Virus record (IMG/VR): IMGVR_UViG_3300047174_000302
Span: 1 to 37,240 of that record
DNA from: a virus
Length of the DNA: 37,240 bases
Direction: 5' to 3' (one strand)
This document shows, piece by piece, positions 15,307-21,720 of the stretch (its first letter is position 1; the number at the start of each line of letters is the position of its first letter). A program made the position numbers and the translations under genes. Below the pieces are notes generated by a model. The model was not told the origin of the DNA, ran no database searches, and saw only the letters and a program-made list of their open reading frames with translations.

Positions 15307-15509
15307 GTGCTGCGCGCGGCAATCGTCATCGCTGCCCGGTGGGCGAATGCACCGCTCTGGTGCCGGATGCGATGTTGATGTGCGCCCCGCATTGGCGCCG
15401 CGTGACGCGGCCCACCGCGCTCCGTGTCTACGCCGAGTACCGCAAGGCCCCGCAATCCCGCGCCCATCTCGCCGCGTGTGACCAGGCGATCGAGGAGGCC
15501 GGCAAATGA
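15303..15509 (+). CDS. Small zinc-ribbon-type phage protein
   Basis: A 68-residue protein from GTG 15303, overlapping MuB by four bases. It has a probable zinc site: Cys in RCPVGECTALVP, then LMCAPHW, i.e. Cys-x4-Cys-x10-Cys-x2-His. Small proteins with this CxxxxC...LMCxxHW pattern are frequent in phage early regions, but their role is unknown; nucleic-acid or protein contacts are likely. The stop overlaps the next ATG. A longer open frame to 14988 lies inside MuB and is rejected. Confidence 0.66.
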   Translation: MSAARGNRHRCPVGECTALVPDAMLMCAPHWRRVTRPTALRVYAEYRKAPQSRAHLAACDQAIEEAGK

Positions 15510-16057
15510 GCCAGGGCCAAAGTTCCAACCGCACGCCCTCCACCGGCGTTACCGGCGTTACCCTGGCCCTGAACCACGGCTCGCCCTGCTACCTCGCCCG
15601 CTGCGGGCGCAAGGTGCGCCAGTTCAGCATCCGCCGCCTGGGCCGGGAGGTGGCCTTCCGCCGCGCGGTCAAGGCCCGGGCGGAGTACGAGCTCAAGCGC
15701 GTGCTGCCCGCCCCGGCCACGCGGGAGAAGCTGCGCGCCCGCGCCCTGCGCGGATGGGCGGACCCGGCCGAGCGCGCGCGCCGCACCGCGGCCATCCGCC
15801 AGATGACGGCGGACGATCCCACCCTGGGGCAGCGCCGCGCGGATGCCGTCGCGCCCCAGGCCCACCAGCAGGCCGGCCAGCGCCTGAGCCGCTTGTGGCA
15901 GGAGCCCGACTTTCGCGCCAAGCGCCTCGCTGCCATCCGCGCCGCTGGTGCGCGCAAGCGCGCCGCGCATTCACTTTCTCATCCGGACGTCACCAGCCGT
16001 CCGGAAACCAACACCCCATTCGCCGTACCTGGTGACGCGGCACAGGAGACAGCATGA
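15506..16057 (+). CDS. AP2-like plus NUMOD3-like DNA-binding protein
   Basis: This very basic 183-residue protein begins with a stretch (YLARCGRKVRQFSIRRLG, then EVAFRRAVKARAEYEL; residues 29-64) with the KxFSxxxxGxxxAxxxAxxxR pattern of AP2 domains found in homing endonucleases. Two later pieces, REKLRARALRGWADPAERAR near 73-92 and LSRLWQEPDFRAKRLAAIRA near 127-146, resemble NUMOD3-type repeats (Ser/Trp-x-Asp-Pro-x-x-Arg). No HNH or GIY-YIG nuclease domain is visible, so it appears to be a nuclease-free set of DNA-binding modules. It overlaps the zinc-ribbon gene and the Gam gene by four bases each, so it is an integral operon member. The role could be regulatory or an end-binding accessory. 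Domain calls are by eye only. Confidence 0.6.
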   Translation: MSQGQSSNRTPSTGVTGVTLALNHGSPCYLARCGRKVRQFSIRRLGREVAFRRAVKARAEYELKRVLPAPATREKLRARALRGWADPAERARRTAAIRQMTADDPTLGQRRADAVAPQAHQQAGQRLSRLWQEPDFRAKRLAAIRAAGARKRAAHSLSHPDVTSRPETNTPFAVPGDAAQETA

Positions 16058-16590
16058 CCACCAAACGCATCAAGACCACCCCCATCACCACCCGCGAGCA
16101 GATGGAAACCCTCGTCGGGGAGATCGCCCAGCTCCAGATCAAGCGCCAGCGCTACACCGCGGAGATGAACGACCGCGTCGCCCGCGTCCGCGCGGACTAC
16201 GAGGAGGGCAACGCCCAGATCGACAGCCAGCTCAAGGGCAAGATGGCCCTCGCCCAGGAGTGGGCGGATGCCAACCCGGCCGAGTTCGGCAAGACGCGCT
16301 CGATCGCCATGACGCACGGGGACGTCGGCTGGCGCCTGGGCAACCCCGCGCTCAAGACCATCCGCAACTGGACGTGGGACCGCGTGCTGGAGGCGCTCAC
16401 CGCCAGCTCCATGTTCAACGGCTACATCCGCATCAAGCGCGAGGTGAACAAGCAGGCCCTGCTCGACAACCGTGAGATGTACTCGGCCGACCAGCTCAAG
16501 GCTATCGGCGTCCAGGTCGTGCAGGAAGATGCCTTCTACATCGAACCCCGCATCGAAACCGTCGAGCCCAAGCTGCAGGAGGTCGCGTGA
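16054..16590 (+). CDS. Gam-like host-nuclease inhibitor
   Basis: The 178-residue protein matches the Mu Gam family, a Ku-like dimer that binds double-strand DNA ends and blocks RecBCD-type nucleases. The N-terminal half is a long coiled helix (QIKRQRYTAEMNDRVARVRA). It leads to the family core, where SIAMTHGDVGWRLGNPALK and WTWDRVLEAL lie near 88-115. A third part reads RIKREVNKQALLDNREM. Its location after A and B is where Mu keeps gam within the early region. ATG 16054 overlaps the previous stop (ATGA). Confidence 0.85.
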   Translation: MTTKRIKTTPITTREQMETLVGEIAQLQIKRQRYTAEMNDRVARVRADYEEGNAQIDSQLKGKMALAQEWADANPAEFGKTRSIAMTHGDVGWRLGNPALKTIRNWTWDRVLEALTASSMFNGYIRIKREVNKQALLDNREMYSADQLKAIGVQVVQEDAFYIEPRIETVEPKLQEVA

Positions 16591-17030
16591 GCGTGAGTAT
16601 GCCCAGCTTCGCTAAAGCGGTTGCCTGCACGTCGGCTCTGAAGGCGATTGGGCACACGTACGTCTACCTCGATCGCTCCGCTCCCGACCTTCCCTGGGAC
16701 AGCGCCCAAAAGTACGAGCCCGGCGGTCTGCATCGATTCGACTGCTGTGTCAGTGGATGGTTCTCGCTTCAAGTGGATGGCGTTCACATCCAGTGGTCGC
16801 TCGACCTGGAGAACGACGACGCCAATGGCGCGGGCAGCTTCCGCTTCAACATCGATCTCGTCCGGCGCGTCATGGCGCAGGTGAGCGGCGCTGCTCGCTC
16901 CGAGTTGATCAAACACCTGCGCGATTGCGCGAAGAAGATCCGGGCGAAGGGTGACGAATACCAGATGGCGGCAACGCGCCAGTATTTCGACGCCGCTTCG
17001 TTAGAATCCCTCACGTCGGAGGCCGCGTGA
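16587..17030 (+). CDS. Hypothetical early protein
   Basis: I do not recognise this 147-residue protein. It has a beta-rich first half (GWFSLQVDGVHIQWSLDLEN) and a helical second half (FNIDLVRRVMAQVSGAARSE, then LRDCAKKIRAKGDEYQM). It has a few Cys and Trp residues and less biased codon use than the flanking genes, hinting at a separate origin. The start could be GTG 16587, GTG 16593 or ATG 16599; AGGAGG inside the end of gam lies four bases before the first GTG. It is coupled to the short gene that follows. Confidence 0.58.
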   Translation: MSVSMPSFAKAVACTSALKAIGHTYVYLDRSAPDLPWDSAQKYEPGGLHRFDCCVSGWFSLQVDGVHIQWSLDLENDDANGAGSFRFNIDLVRRVMAQVSGAARSELIKHLRDCAKKIRAKGDEYQMAATRQYFDAASLESLTSEAA

Positions 17031-17194
17031 TCCGCCCGCTTTTCACCTCGCGGCAACAGCAGCTCTGGCACAAGCGAGCTCGGTTGCTCGCCGAGCTCGC
17101 CCGCATTCGTCACGAGATCGGCCTCATCGCACGCGAGGCCGGCGTCACCGTGCGCGAGGCCGAGGCCTTCGCGCGCGAGGAGGACGAGTCGTGA
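17027..17194 (+). CDS. Short helical protein (55 residues)
   Basis: This gene runs from GTG 17027 (overlapping the previous stop) to TGA at 17192-17194, which overlaps the next start. The product is a single charged helix region (RQQQLWHKRARLLAELARIR) followed by a short HTH-like piece (IGLIAREAGVTVREAEAFA). Only the coupled spacing on both sides and coding-like composition support it. Function is unknown. Confidence 0.5.
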   Translation: MIRPLFTSRQQQLWHKRARLLAELARIRHEIGLIAREAGVTVREAEAFAREEDES

Positions 17195-17391
17195 TCGTCT
17201 ACATCCTGCTTGTCATCTCGGCCGTCATCGCCGATGTCCACTTCCATTCGCGGGCGGTGGGCACCCTCATCGTCCTCCTCGGCGGGGTCGTGATCGAGCT
17301 GGTCCGCGAGCAGGGCGCCCGCACCCGCACCACCATCCGCGAGGCGGCCGCCGCGCTTCTGCGTGAGCTGCGCAAGGGAGGCCACCGGTGA
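17191..17391 (+). CDS. Small single- or double-span membrane protein
   Basis: The 66-residue protein starts at GTG 17191 with a hydrophobic N-terminus (IVYILLVISAVIADV), a second hydrophobic run (VGTLIVLLGGVVIELV) and a basic helical tail. It is probably a membrane hairpin with a cytoplasmic C-terminus. It is coupled on both sides by four-base overlaps. It resembles no named family that I can identify; small membrane proteins in this zone of Mu-like early operons are commonly uncharacterised. Confidence 0.55.
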   Translation: MIVYILLVISAVIADVHFHSRAVGTLIVLLGGVVIELVREQGARTRTTIREAAAALLRELRKGGHR

Positions 17392-17750
17392 TCCGCGAGC
17401 GCCAGACCATCCACCAGGTCGCGGCGGATCCCGAGCTGCAGGCGCAGCTCGCCCGTATCCCGCGTCACCGTGCCAACGCGAGCCTGCGGAAGCCCGCCGG
17501 CGACCGCACGGTCAAGGCCCATTCCATCGCGGCATTCCTCGCTCGGGAGATGCGCCGCATCCTGGATCAGGACCCGACGATGGCGGCTGTGCCGACCAGC
17601 GCCCTGCGAGCCCAGGACCGCAGCGCCTACCTGATCCGCTTCCGGGCGCGCGCCATCGCGGTCCTGCGCCCGCATTTCAGCGACGAGCAGATCGCCCGGT
17701 TCATGGGGCGCTGCCGCAGTGCCATCACGCACCTGAGGAACAAGGCATGA
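17388..17750 (+). CDS. HTH protein resembling DnaA domain IV
   Basis: The 120-residue basic protein ends in FSDEQIARFMGRCRSAITHL (residues 96-115), preceded by a helix (YLIRFRARAIAVLRPH). This is the arrangement of the DnaA C-terminal DNA-binding domain, where the signature is IGxxFGxRDHSTVxHA. The N-terminal 60 residues are helical with no obvious ATPase. It could be a regulator such as the Mor-type middle activator, or a DNA-binding accessory in replication. GTG 17388 overlaps the previous stop. The domain similarity is by eye. Confidence 0.55.
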   Translation: MIRERQTIHQVAADPELQAQLARIPRHRANASLRKPAGDRTVKAHSIAAFLAREMRRILDQDPTMAAVPTSALRAQDRSAYLIRFRARAIAVLRPHFSDEQIARFMGRCRSAITHLRNKA

Positions 17751-18298
17751 CCTACGTCGTCGCGCAGACCCGCGGCGCCGCCCTGGCCCCGCTCTCCCCG
17801 CTCCAGCGGCAGAAGCTCGCCGCCATGGCGCATTACGCTTACCACGAGATGCAGCCCGTCGGTGTGGACTTTGACACCTGGCGGCACGACCAGGTCCAAC
17901 GCCTCGTCGGCAAGCCGGGCCTCACCCATTGCGTCAATGAGGACTTCAACCCGCTCAAGGCCGCGTTCCTCGAGATGGCCGGCAAGATGCAGCCCGCGCT
18001 CGCCGCCGCGCTCAAGGGCGCGACCGAGCAGCGCGAGTGGGCCCTCTTCTCGCTCTACCGCGCCTGCACGGAGGCGAAGGACGTCCTGCCCGCCGCGATG
18101 GCCTACGCCCGCGGCTTCATCAAGAACAAGCGCGCGACGACACTGGAGGACGCCGACTCGCGCACCATCTGGCACGCCGTCTTCACCGTCCGCCGCAAGG
18201 CACAAAAGGAACGCGCCAAGCGGGGCGGCGGTGAGCCCGCCGCGGATGTGTTGGGCAAACTCCTCGCCAGCGCCAGCGGCGCGCGGAGGAAGGCGTGA
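17747..18298 (+). CDS. GemA/DUF1018-like protein candidate
   Basis: The 183-residue protein begins LSPLQRQKLAAMAHYAYHEM, near residues 16-35, then DFDTWRHDQVQRLVGKPGLT, a layout like DUF1018/GemA proteins, which modulate host gene expression in Mu. The middle (LKAAFLEMAGKMQPALAAAL) and C-terminal helices continue to a Lys/Arg-rich end. Similar proteins occur at this place, before middle/late genes, in other Mu-like phages. ATG 17747 overlaps the previous stop (ATGA); open frame continues upstream to 17363 inside the preceding gene and is rejected. The match is partial, so the name is provisional. Confidence 0.5.
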   Translation: MTYVVAQTRGAALAPLSPLQRQKLAAMAHYAYHEMQPVGVDFDTWRHDQVQRLVGKPGLTHCVNEDFNPLKAAFLEMAGKMQPALAAALKGATEQREWALFSLYRACTEAKDVLPAAMAYARGFIKNKRATTLEDADSRTIWHAVFTVRRKAQKERAKRGGGEPAADVLGKLLASASGARRKA

Positions 18299-18648
18299 GC
18301 TACCCCATTGATCTCGATTGGCCGCCGATCTACGTGAATGCCGTTCATGCCGGCGAGGCGATGCCGCTGACTGCCATTTCGTTCGACAAACCGATAAGCA
18401 GGCACGAGCACCACGTCGACACCCTCTTCAGGTTTTCCTGCATCACCTTCGAAGAACTGCACGGCGAACGCGCCGCCAACGATTTCCGCGGGTACGCGGA
18501 TAGACCAGGTGCCGCCAAGCACCCCCGCCATCATATCCATGACGCCGCGCGTGTGGCCTCCCGGGGCGGGAAAGAAAGCCGGGAGGAAGCCTTACCACGT
18601 CGGGCCCCGAGCGTGGACAACGCGCGGATCGGGGCACCCCCTTTATGA
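18295..18648 (+). CDS. Hypothetical protein
   Basis: This 117-residue protein is not recognised. The first 60 residues look folded (FSCITFEELHGERAANDFRG), while the last 45 are rich in His, Arg and Pro and look disordered. GTG 18295 overlaps the preceding stop and its own TGA overlaps the J-domain gene start, so translation coupling supports it. Composition of the 3' part is unusual for a folded protein, and an unrecognised frameshift cannot be excluded. Confidence 0.45.
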   Translation: MSYPIDLDWPPIYVNAVHAGEAMPLTAISFDKPISRHEHHVDTLFRFSCITFEELHGERAANDFRGYADRPGAAKHPRHHIHDAARVASRGGKESREEALPRRAPSVDNARIGAPPL

Positions 18649-19217
18649 AATCACCCACCGCATACCCACTGCAATGGCCGAACGGCTGGCCGAAGACCGA
18701 CCCGAAAGAGCGGGAGTCCGGCAACCAGTTCAAGGTCTCGATCGAGGGTGCACTAAAGTCCTTGAATCGGGAGGTTGAGCTTCTCGGCGGCACCACGCTT
18801 GTCCTGTCGAGCAACTACAACCTGACCGCTCGTAATCCGAAGGAACCCGGCGTCGTCGCCTACTTCACCTACGAGAACACGCAGGTCGCGATTCCGTGTG
18901 ATCGCTGGGCCCGCATCGAGGCCAACGTCCGCGCCATCGCCCTGACGATCGAAGCCATGCGCGGCATGGAGCGCTGGGGCGCCAAGCACATGATCAAGGC
19001 GATGTTTTCCGGCTTCAAGGCGTTGCCGGATCGAGTCGGCCACCGCCCGTGGCAAGTTGTCATGCAGTTAGCGGATATGTGCGCCGAAGCCGACGCACGC
19101 AAGCGTTACCGCGACCTCGCCCGAGCTCGGCATCCGGACTCCGGCGGAAATGAGGAGGCGATGTCCGAGCTCAACCAAGCGTGGGAGGAGTGCCAGAAGG
19201 AAAGGGGATGGAAGTGA
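18645..19217 (+). CDS. J-domain (DnaJ-like) phage/plasmid protein
   Basis: The 190-residue protein has a conserved N-terminal module typical of mobile-element J proteins. It includes YPLQWPNGWP at the start, LVLSSNYNLTA near 53-62, and DPGV-type and CDRW motifs; GVVAYFTY is near 69-76 and CDRWARIEANVRAIALTIEA near 85-104. A C-terminal J-like domain follows with HPD at 163-165, the motif that stimulates Hsp70 ATPase. It may recruit DnaK to phage complexes. In many plasmids and phages this gene lies in accessory blocks, as here next to an ASCH gene. The start ATG 18645 overlaps the upstream stop. Confidence 0.78.
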   Translation: MKSPTAYPLQWPNGWPKTDPKERESGNQFKVSIEGALKSLNREVELLGGTTLVLSSNYNLTARNPKEPGVVAYFTYENTQVAIPCDRWARIEANVRAIALTIEAMRGMERWGAKHMIKAMFSGFKALPDRVGHRPWQVVMQLADMCAEADARKRYRDLARARHPDSGGNEEAMSELNQAWEECQKERGWK

Positions 19218-19735
19218 GGACGCTACCCGCCATCTCCCTCTGGCAGCCGTGGGCCTCCGTGCTCTTCGTGCCGAGCCTCAAGCCCATCGAAACGCGCCAC
19301 TGGTCGACAAACTACCGCGGCCCGTTGCTGATCCACGCAGCGAAGAAGTCCAACGGCGAGCTCGTGCGCTTCTGGAACGAGCGCCGCAACGACAAACGCT
19401 TTGCCTGGGATCTCGCCGCCTCGGGATTGCACGGCTTCGCCGGCCTGCCGCTGGGAGCGATCATTGGCCGGGTTGATCTTGTCGATTGCGTCGAGACGGC
19501 GACCACCAATCCGCTGGGCATGGGCGAGCCGTTGCGGGTTGAGCAGAACCGTCTCCGTTTCGAGAAATTCTGCGTGCCGAACATGTGGCCCATCGTCGAG
19601 ATGTGGGGCGACTTCTCGCCCGGCCGCTTCGGCTGGTGTTTTGCCAACGCGCGCCGGTTGACCCGCCCGATTCCCTACCGCGGTGCCCAAGGTTTCTTCA
19701 ACGTCGAGGCCGACATCCTTCCCGACTCCATATGA
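19208..19735 (+). CDS. ASCH-domain protein
   Basis: The 175-residue protein starts RTLPAISLWQPWASVLF and continues KPIETRHWSTNYRGPLLIHA with Ala-Lys-Lys after it, the signature of ASCH domains (a PUA-like fold that contacts RNA or modified nucleotides). The middle region GAIIGRVDLVDC and the end GWCFANARRL, with PIPYRGAQGFF, complete the fold. Phage ASCH proteins may act in modified-nucleotide handling or regulation, but this one has no known substrate. ATG 19208, preceded by GGAAAGGGG, is chosen over the longer frame starting at 19181 inside the J gene. It overlaps the J gene by ten bases. Confidence 0.78.
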   Translation: MEVRTLPAISLWQPWASVLFVPSLKPIETRHWSTNYRGPLLIHAAKKSNGELVRFWNERRNDKRFAWDLAASGLHGFAGLPLGAIIGRVDLVDCVETATTNPLGMGEPLRVEQNRLRFEKFCVPNMWPIVEMWGDFSPGRFGWCFANARRLTRPIPYRGAQGFFNVEADILPDSI

Positions 19736-20103
19736 AAATCACCATCGAACGCAAAACCATCCGCCTCAAGATGCGGGACGCCTTCGGCAAGGAGGAGTTC
19801 TTCCCGGGACCGGGGTACTGCTTCGACTTTCGCGGTTACGAACTTGCCTGCTGCGGCGTGCGCCAACCCGGCGGGGAGCTCTGGTGCTTCTTCATCCTGG
19901 CCGCGACGGGCTGCGGCATCATGGACCCGGTCCAGTGCCCTGACTGCGCGGCAGCCATCTTCCACTTCTTCGAGATGTCGCCCGAGCTGCTCGACCACCT
20001 CGAGCGCGTCGCTCGCGATGGCCTCGCTGGAAAAGTGCGCGACCGCGATTTCGACCTCATCAAGGAAGACCGGGAGCGCCAGCGCCGGCGCGCCGCCAAC
20101 TGA
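19732..20103 (+). CDS. Cysteine-rich hypothetical protein
   Basis: The 123-residue protein is not recognised. It contains two CC/Cys clusters (YELACCGVRQ near 38 and DPVQCPDCAAAIFHFF near 65), so a CxxC zinc knuckle (CPDC) is likely. Residues 76-123 form charged helices. ATG 19732 overlaps the ASCH stop (ATGA). A role in nucleic-acid or protein contact is possible, but nothing more can be said. Confidence 0.6.
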   Translation: MKITIERKTIRLKMRDAFGKEEFFPGPGYCFDFRGYELACCGVRQPGGELWCFFILAATGCGIMDPVQCPDCAAAIFHFFEMSPELLDHLERVARDGLAGKVRDRDFDLIKEDRERQRRRAAN

Positions 20104-20110
20104 CCCCGCC

Positions 20111-20428
20111 ATGCAGCCCATCGATTACCGCAACGAGACGTGGGAGGACGTGCAGAAGCGCGTCGAGGGCCTGCGCCGCCAGGTCTACCACGCGCTGCAA
20201 AAGCACGGGCCCTGCACCACGCGCCAGTTGGCGGAGAAATGCGGCATCGACCTCCTTACCGTGCGCCCCCGCGTCACGGAGCTTTACCAGCTCGGACTCG
20301 CCCAGCTCGCCAACCCCGAGCCCGGCGGCGGGGAGGGCGTGTACCAGGCCGTCAACATCATCATCGCCCGGCACAACTTCGAGCGCGAGCGCGCCGCCGC
20401 CCTGGACCGGCAACTCACCCTGTTATGA
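20111..20428 (+). CDS. Winged-helix protein
   Basis: This 105-residue protein has the DNA-binding pattern of small winged helices: helix VYHALQKHGPCTTRQLAEKC, then the recognition part LLTVRPRVTELYQLGLAQL, then a wing-like hairpin GEGVYQAVN. It may regulate the rightward operon, since it lies between early and late genes. ATG 20111 begins seven bases after the preceding stop; its TGA overlaps the next ATG. A MarR/GntR-type regulator or replication protein are both possible. Confidence 0.6.
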   Translation: MQPIDYRNETWEDVQKRVEGLRRQVYHALQKHGPCTTRQLAEKCGIDLLTVRPRVTELYQLGLAQLANPEPGGGEGVYQAVNIIIARHNFERERAAALDRQLTLL

Positions 20429-20841
20429 TCCAGCGCACCTCTTCCCTGGCCAACGGCCGGCATCCGCCGCGCATGGTCGAGGTCGGCCCCGGCCAGTTCG
20501 CGCCCGCGCCCGTGCAGGGCGAACTTCCCTTCGGCGTGCCGGAGACGGTGTTTTGCGACGTGGTCGAGCTGCCCCAGGGCGGCGTCTACAAGCTCGTGCC
20601 GCGCTCGTGGGAACAGCTCGAGCGCGTCACCGTCGAGCTTTGCGCACGGCTGGGCCTGGGGCGCCAGACGCGGACGCTGCGCCGGCTCATCCGCGGCGGG
20701 TTCGTCGACGGCGGCCGGGTCAGCCCGGAGGTCTACACCGTCAACCTCGCCAGCTACTTCCAGCACCTCAAACGCTGCGCCGAGGACCCCGACTACTGGG
20801 AACGCCGCGACGTGCTCGACCAGTTCCGCGCCAACTACTGA
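20425..20841 (+). CDS. Hypothetical regulatory-type protein
   Basis: The 138-residue protein reads MIQRTSSLANGRHPPRM at the start, then VELPQGGVYKLVPRSWEQLE, then LGLGRQTRTLRRLIRGGFVD, a helix-turn-helix-like section near 78-97, and ends DYWERRDVLDQFRANY. It is the second gene of a pair with the winged-helix protein (four-base overlap), suggesting joint regulation or a complex. No named family can be assigned. Confidence 0.55.
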   Translation: MIQRTSSLANGRHPPRMVEVGPGQFAPAPVQGELPFGVPETVFCDVVELPQGGVYKLVPRSWEQLERVTVELCARLGLGRQTRTLRRLIRGGFVDGGRVSPEVYTVNLASYFQHLKRCAEDPDYWERRDVLDQFRANY

Positions 20842-20851
20842 ACCCCTTTCG

Positions 20852-20959
20852 ATGCCCGCCGATTTCCGCCCCTCAATCTCCCCCTGCGCTGTCCTCACCC
20901 ACGCCGCTCGGGAAAACGCGTCCTACCCCCTCGCGAAGCTCACCGAGCCCACGTTTTAA
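20852..20959 (+). CDS. Possible 35-residue ORF in the 132-base gap
   Basis: Between 20842 and 20973 an ATG at 20852 opens a 35-residue frame (starting MPADFRPSIS) ending in TAA. Pro-rich, with no recognised match and no strong ribosome site, it could be noncoding leader. Listed so the gap is not left blank; nothing else is seen in it. Confidence 0.2.
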   Translation: MPADFRPSISPCAVLTHAARENASYPLAKLTEPTF

Positions 20960-20973
20960 ACCAAATCAAGCCG

Positions 20974-21486
20974 ATGAATCCGACGACTCCTGCCATAGCT
21001 CGACCTCATCAAATTCTCTTTACCGAAGCCGAGCAACTCGCCGCCTACCAAGCCTGGGGTGCGAACTGCGGACCCAATGCACTCGCGGTCGCGCTCGAAA
21101 TCACGTTGGAGAAAGCGCGTGAGGTTCTCGTTGGATTCGACCTCAAGAGGTACACGAATCCCTCGATGATGGAGAACGGGCTGAATCTGCTCGGGGCTGC
21201 GTGGATTCGCCAGCGCGGATTGCACCTTCGCCACGGTCCCACGCGTGGCTTGGCGCGCCTGCAATGGGAAGGGCGATGGCTCGATCCTGGTGTCCCCAAG
21301 GTGGTCGCGTACCGCCACACGCACTGGGTCGCCAGTTCGGCTCAGCACGTTTTTTGCACTGCCAGTGGATACTTCGGTTGGATCCCGCTTCATCACTACT
21401 GCGAATACCTCGACACAAAGTTCTGCCCGCAAAACGGCTATCGCGGTTGGCACATCACCCATCACTATCACGTGGAGCAGGCATGA
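20974..21486 (+). CDS. Papain-like/C39-like cysteine-peptidase-fold phage protein
   Basis: The 170-residue protein has WGANCGPNALAVAL near residues 28-41, where Cys32 lies in the CGPxA motif of papain-like and bacteriocin C39 peptidases. RHTHWVA at 114-120 supplies a His117 followed by Trp, as in the second catalytic segment. A conserved section FDLKRYTNPSMMENGL around 55-70 and the ending GYRGWHITHHYHVE match a small phage family I have met before without a function. A role in processing phage or host proteins, or as a modifier that has lost activity, is open. ATG 20974 follows the 132-base gap. Base composition is closer to 56-58 % GC, below its neighbours, suggesting cargo. Confidence 0.62.
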   Translation: MNPTTPAIARPHQILFTEAEQLAAYQAWGANCGPNALAVALEITLEKAREVLVGFDLKRYTNPSMMENGLNLLGAAWIRQRGLHLRHGPTRGLARLQWEGRWLDPGVPKVVAYRHTHWVASSAQHVFCTASGYFGWIPLHHYCEYLDTKFCPQNGYRGWHITHHYHVEQA

Positions 21487-21689
21487 AAACCCACATTGGT
21501 CAGGTGTGGAGAGAGTTCCCGCCGGTGAAGCGCGCGCCGTTCACCTACACGCCGCTGCTTTTCCCGGCGCCGGTCAACCCGCCGCCACGCAGAAGCGGAT
21601 GCGCACCACCCGCGCCCAGCAACGGCGCAACGCTATCCAGCAAGCGCTTTCATTCACGGGCAGTCAGATCGCCCGCGAGTACGTCCTGA
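21483..21689 (+). CDS. Short gene with possible frame break
   Basis: The 68-residue frame begins MKTHIGQVWREFPPVKRAPF, plausibly coding, but its last 30 residues are Pro/Ser-rich and unlike a fold. In a second frame a 39-residue continuation (ATG 21599, MRTTRAQQRRNAIQQALSFT, ending at 21718) looks more like real protein, so a single gene may be split by a shift near 21545-21590, or the two small ORFs may overlap. The ATG at 21483 overlaps the preceding stop as ATGA, which supports the first part. Confidence 0.4.
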   Translation: MKTHIGQVWREFPPVKRAPFTYTPLLFPAPVNPPPRRSGCAPPAPSNGATLSSKRFHSRAVRSPASTS

Positions 21690-21720
21690 AACCACAACAA
21701 CCACCAAAGGGAAAATAACC

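Noticed and set aside
14236-15543. 435-residue minus-strand frame
   Set aside because: It mirrors the MuB-like gene, whose Walker motifs make the plus strand the real one.
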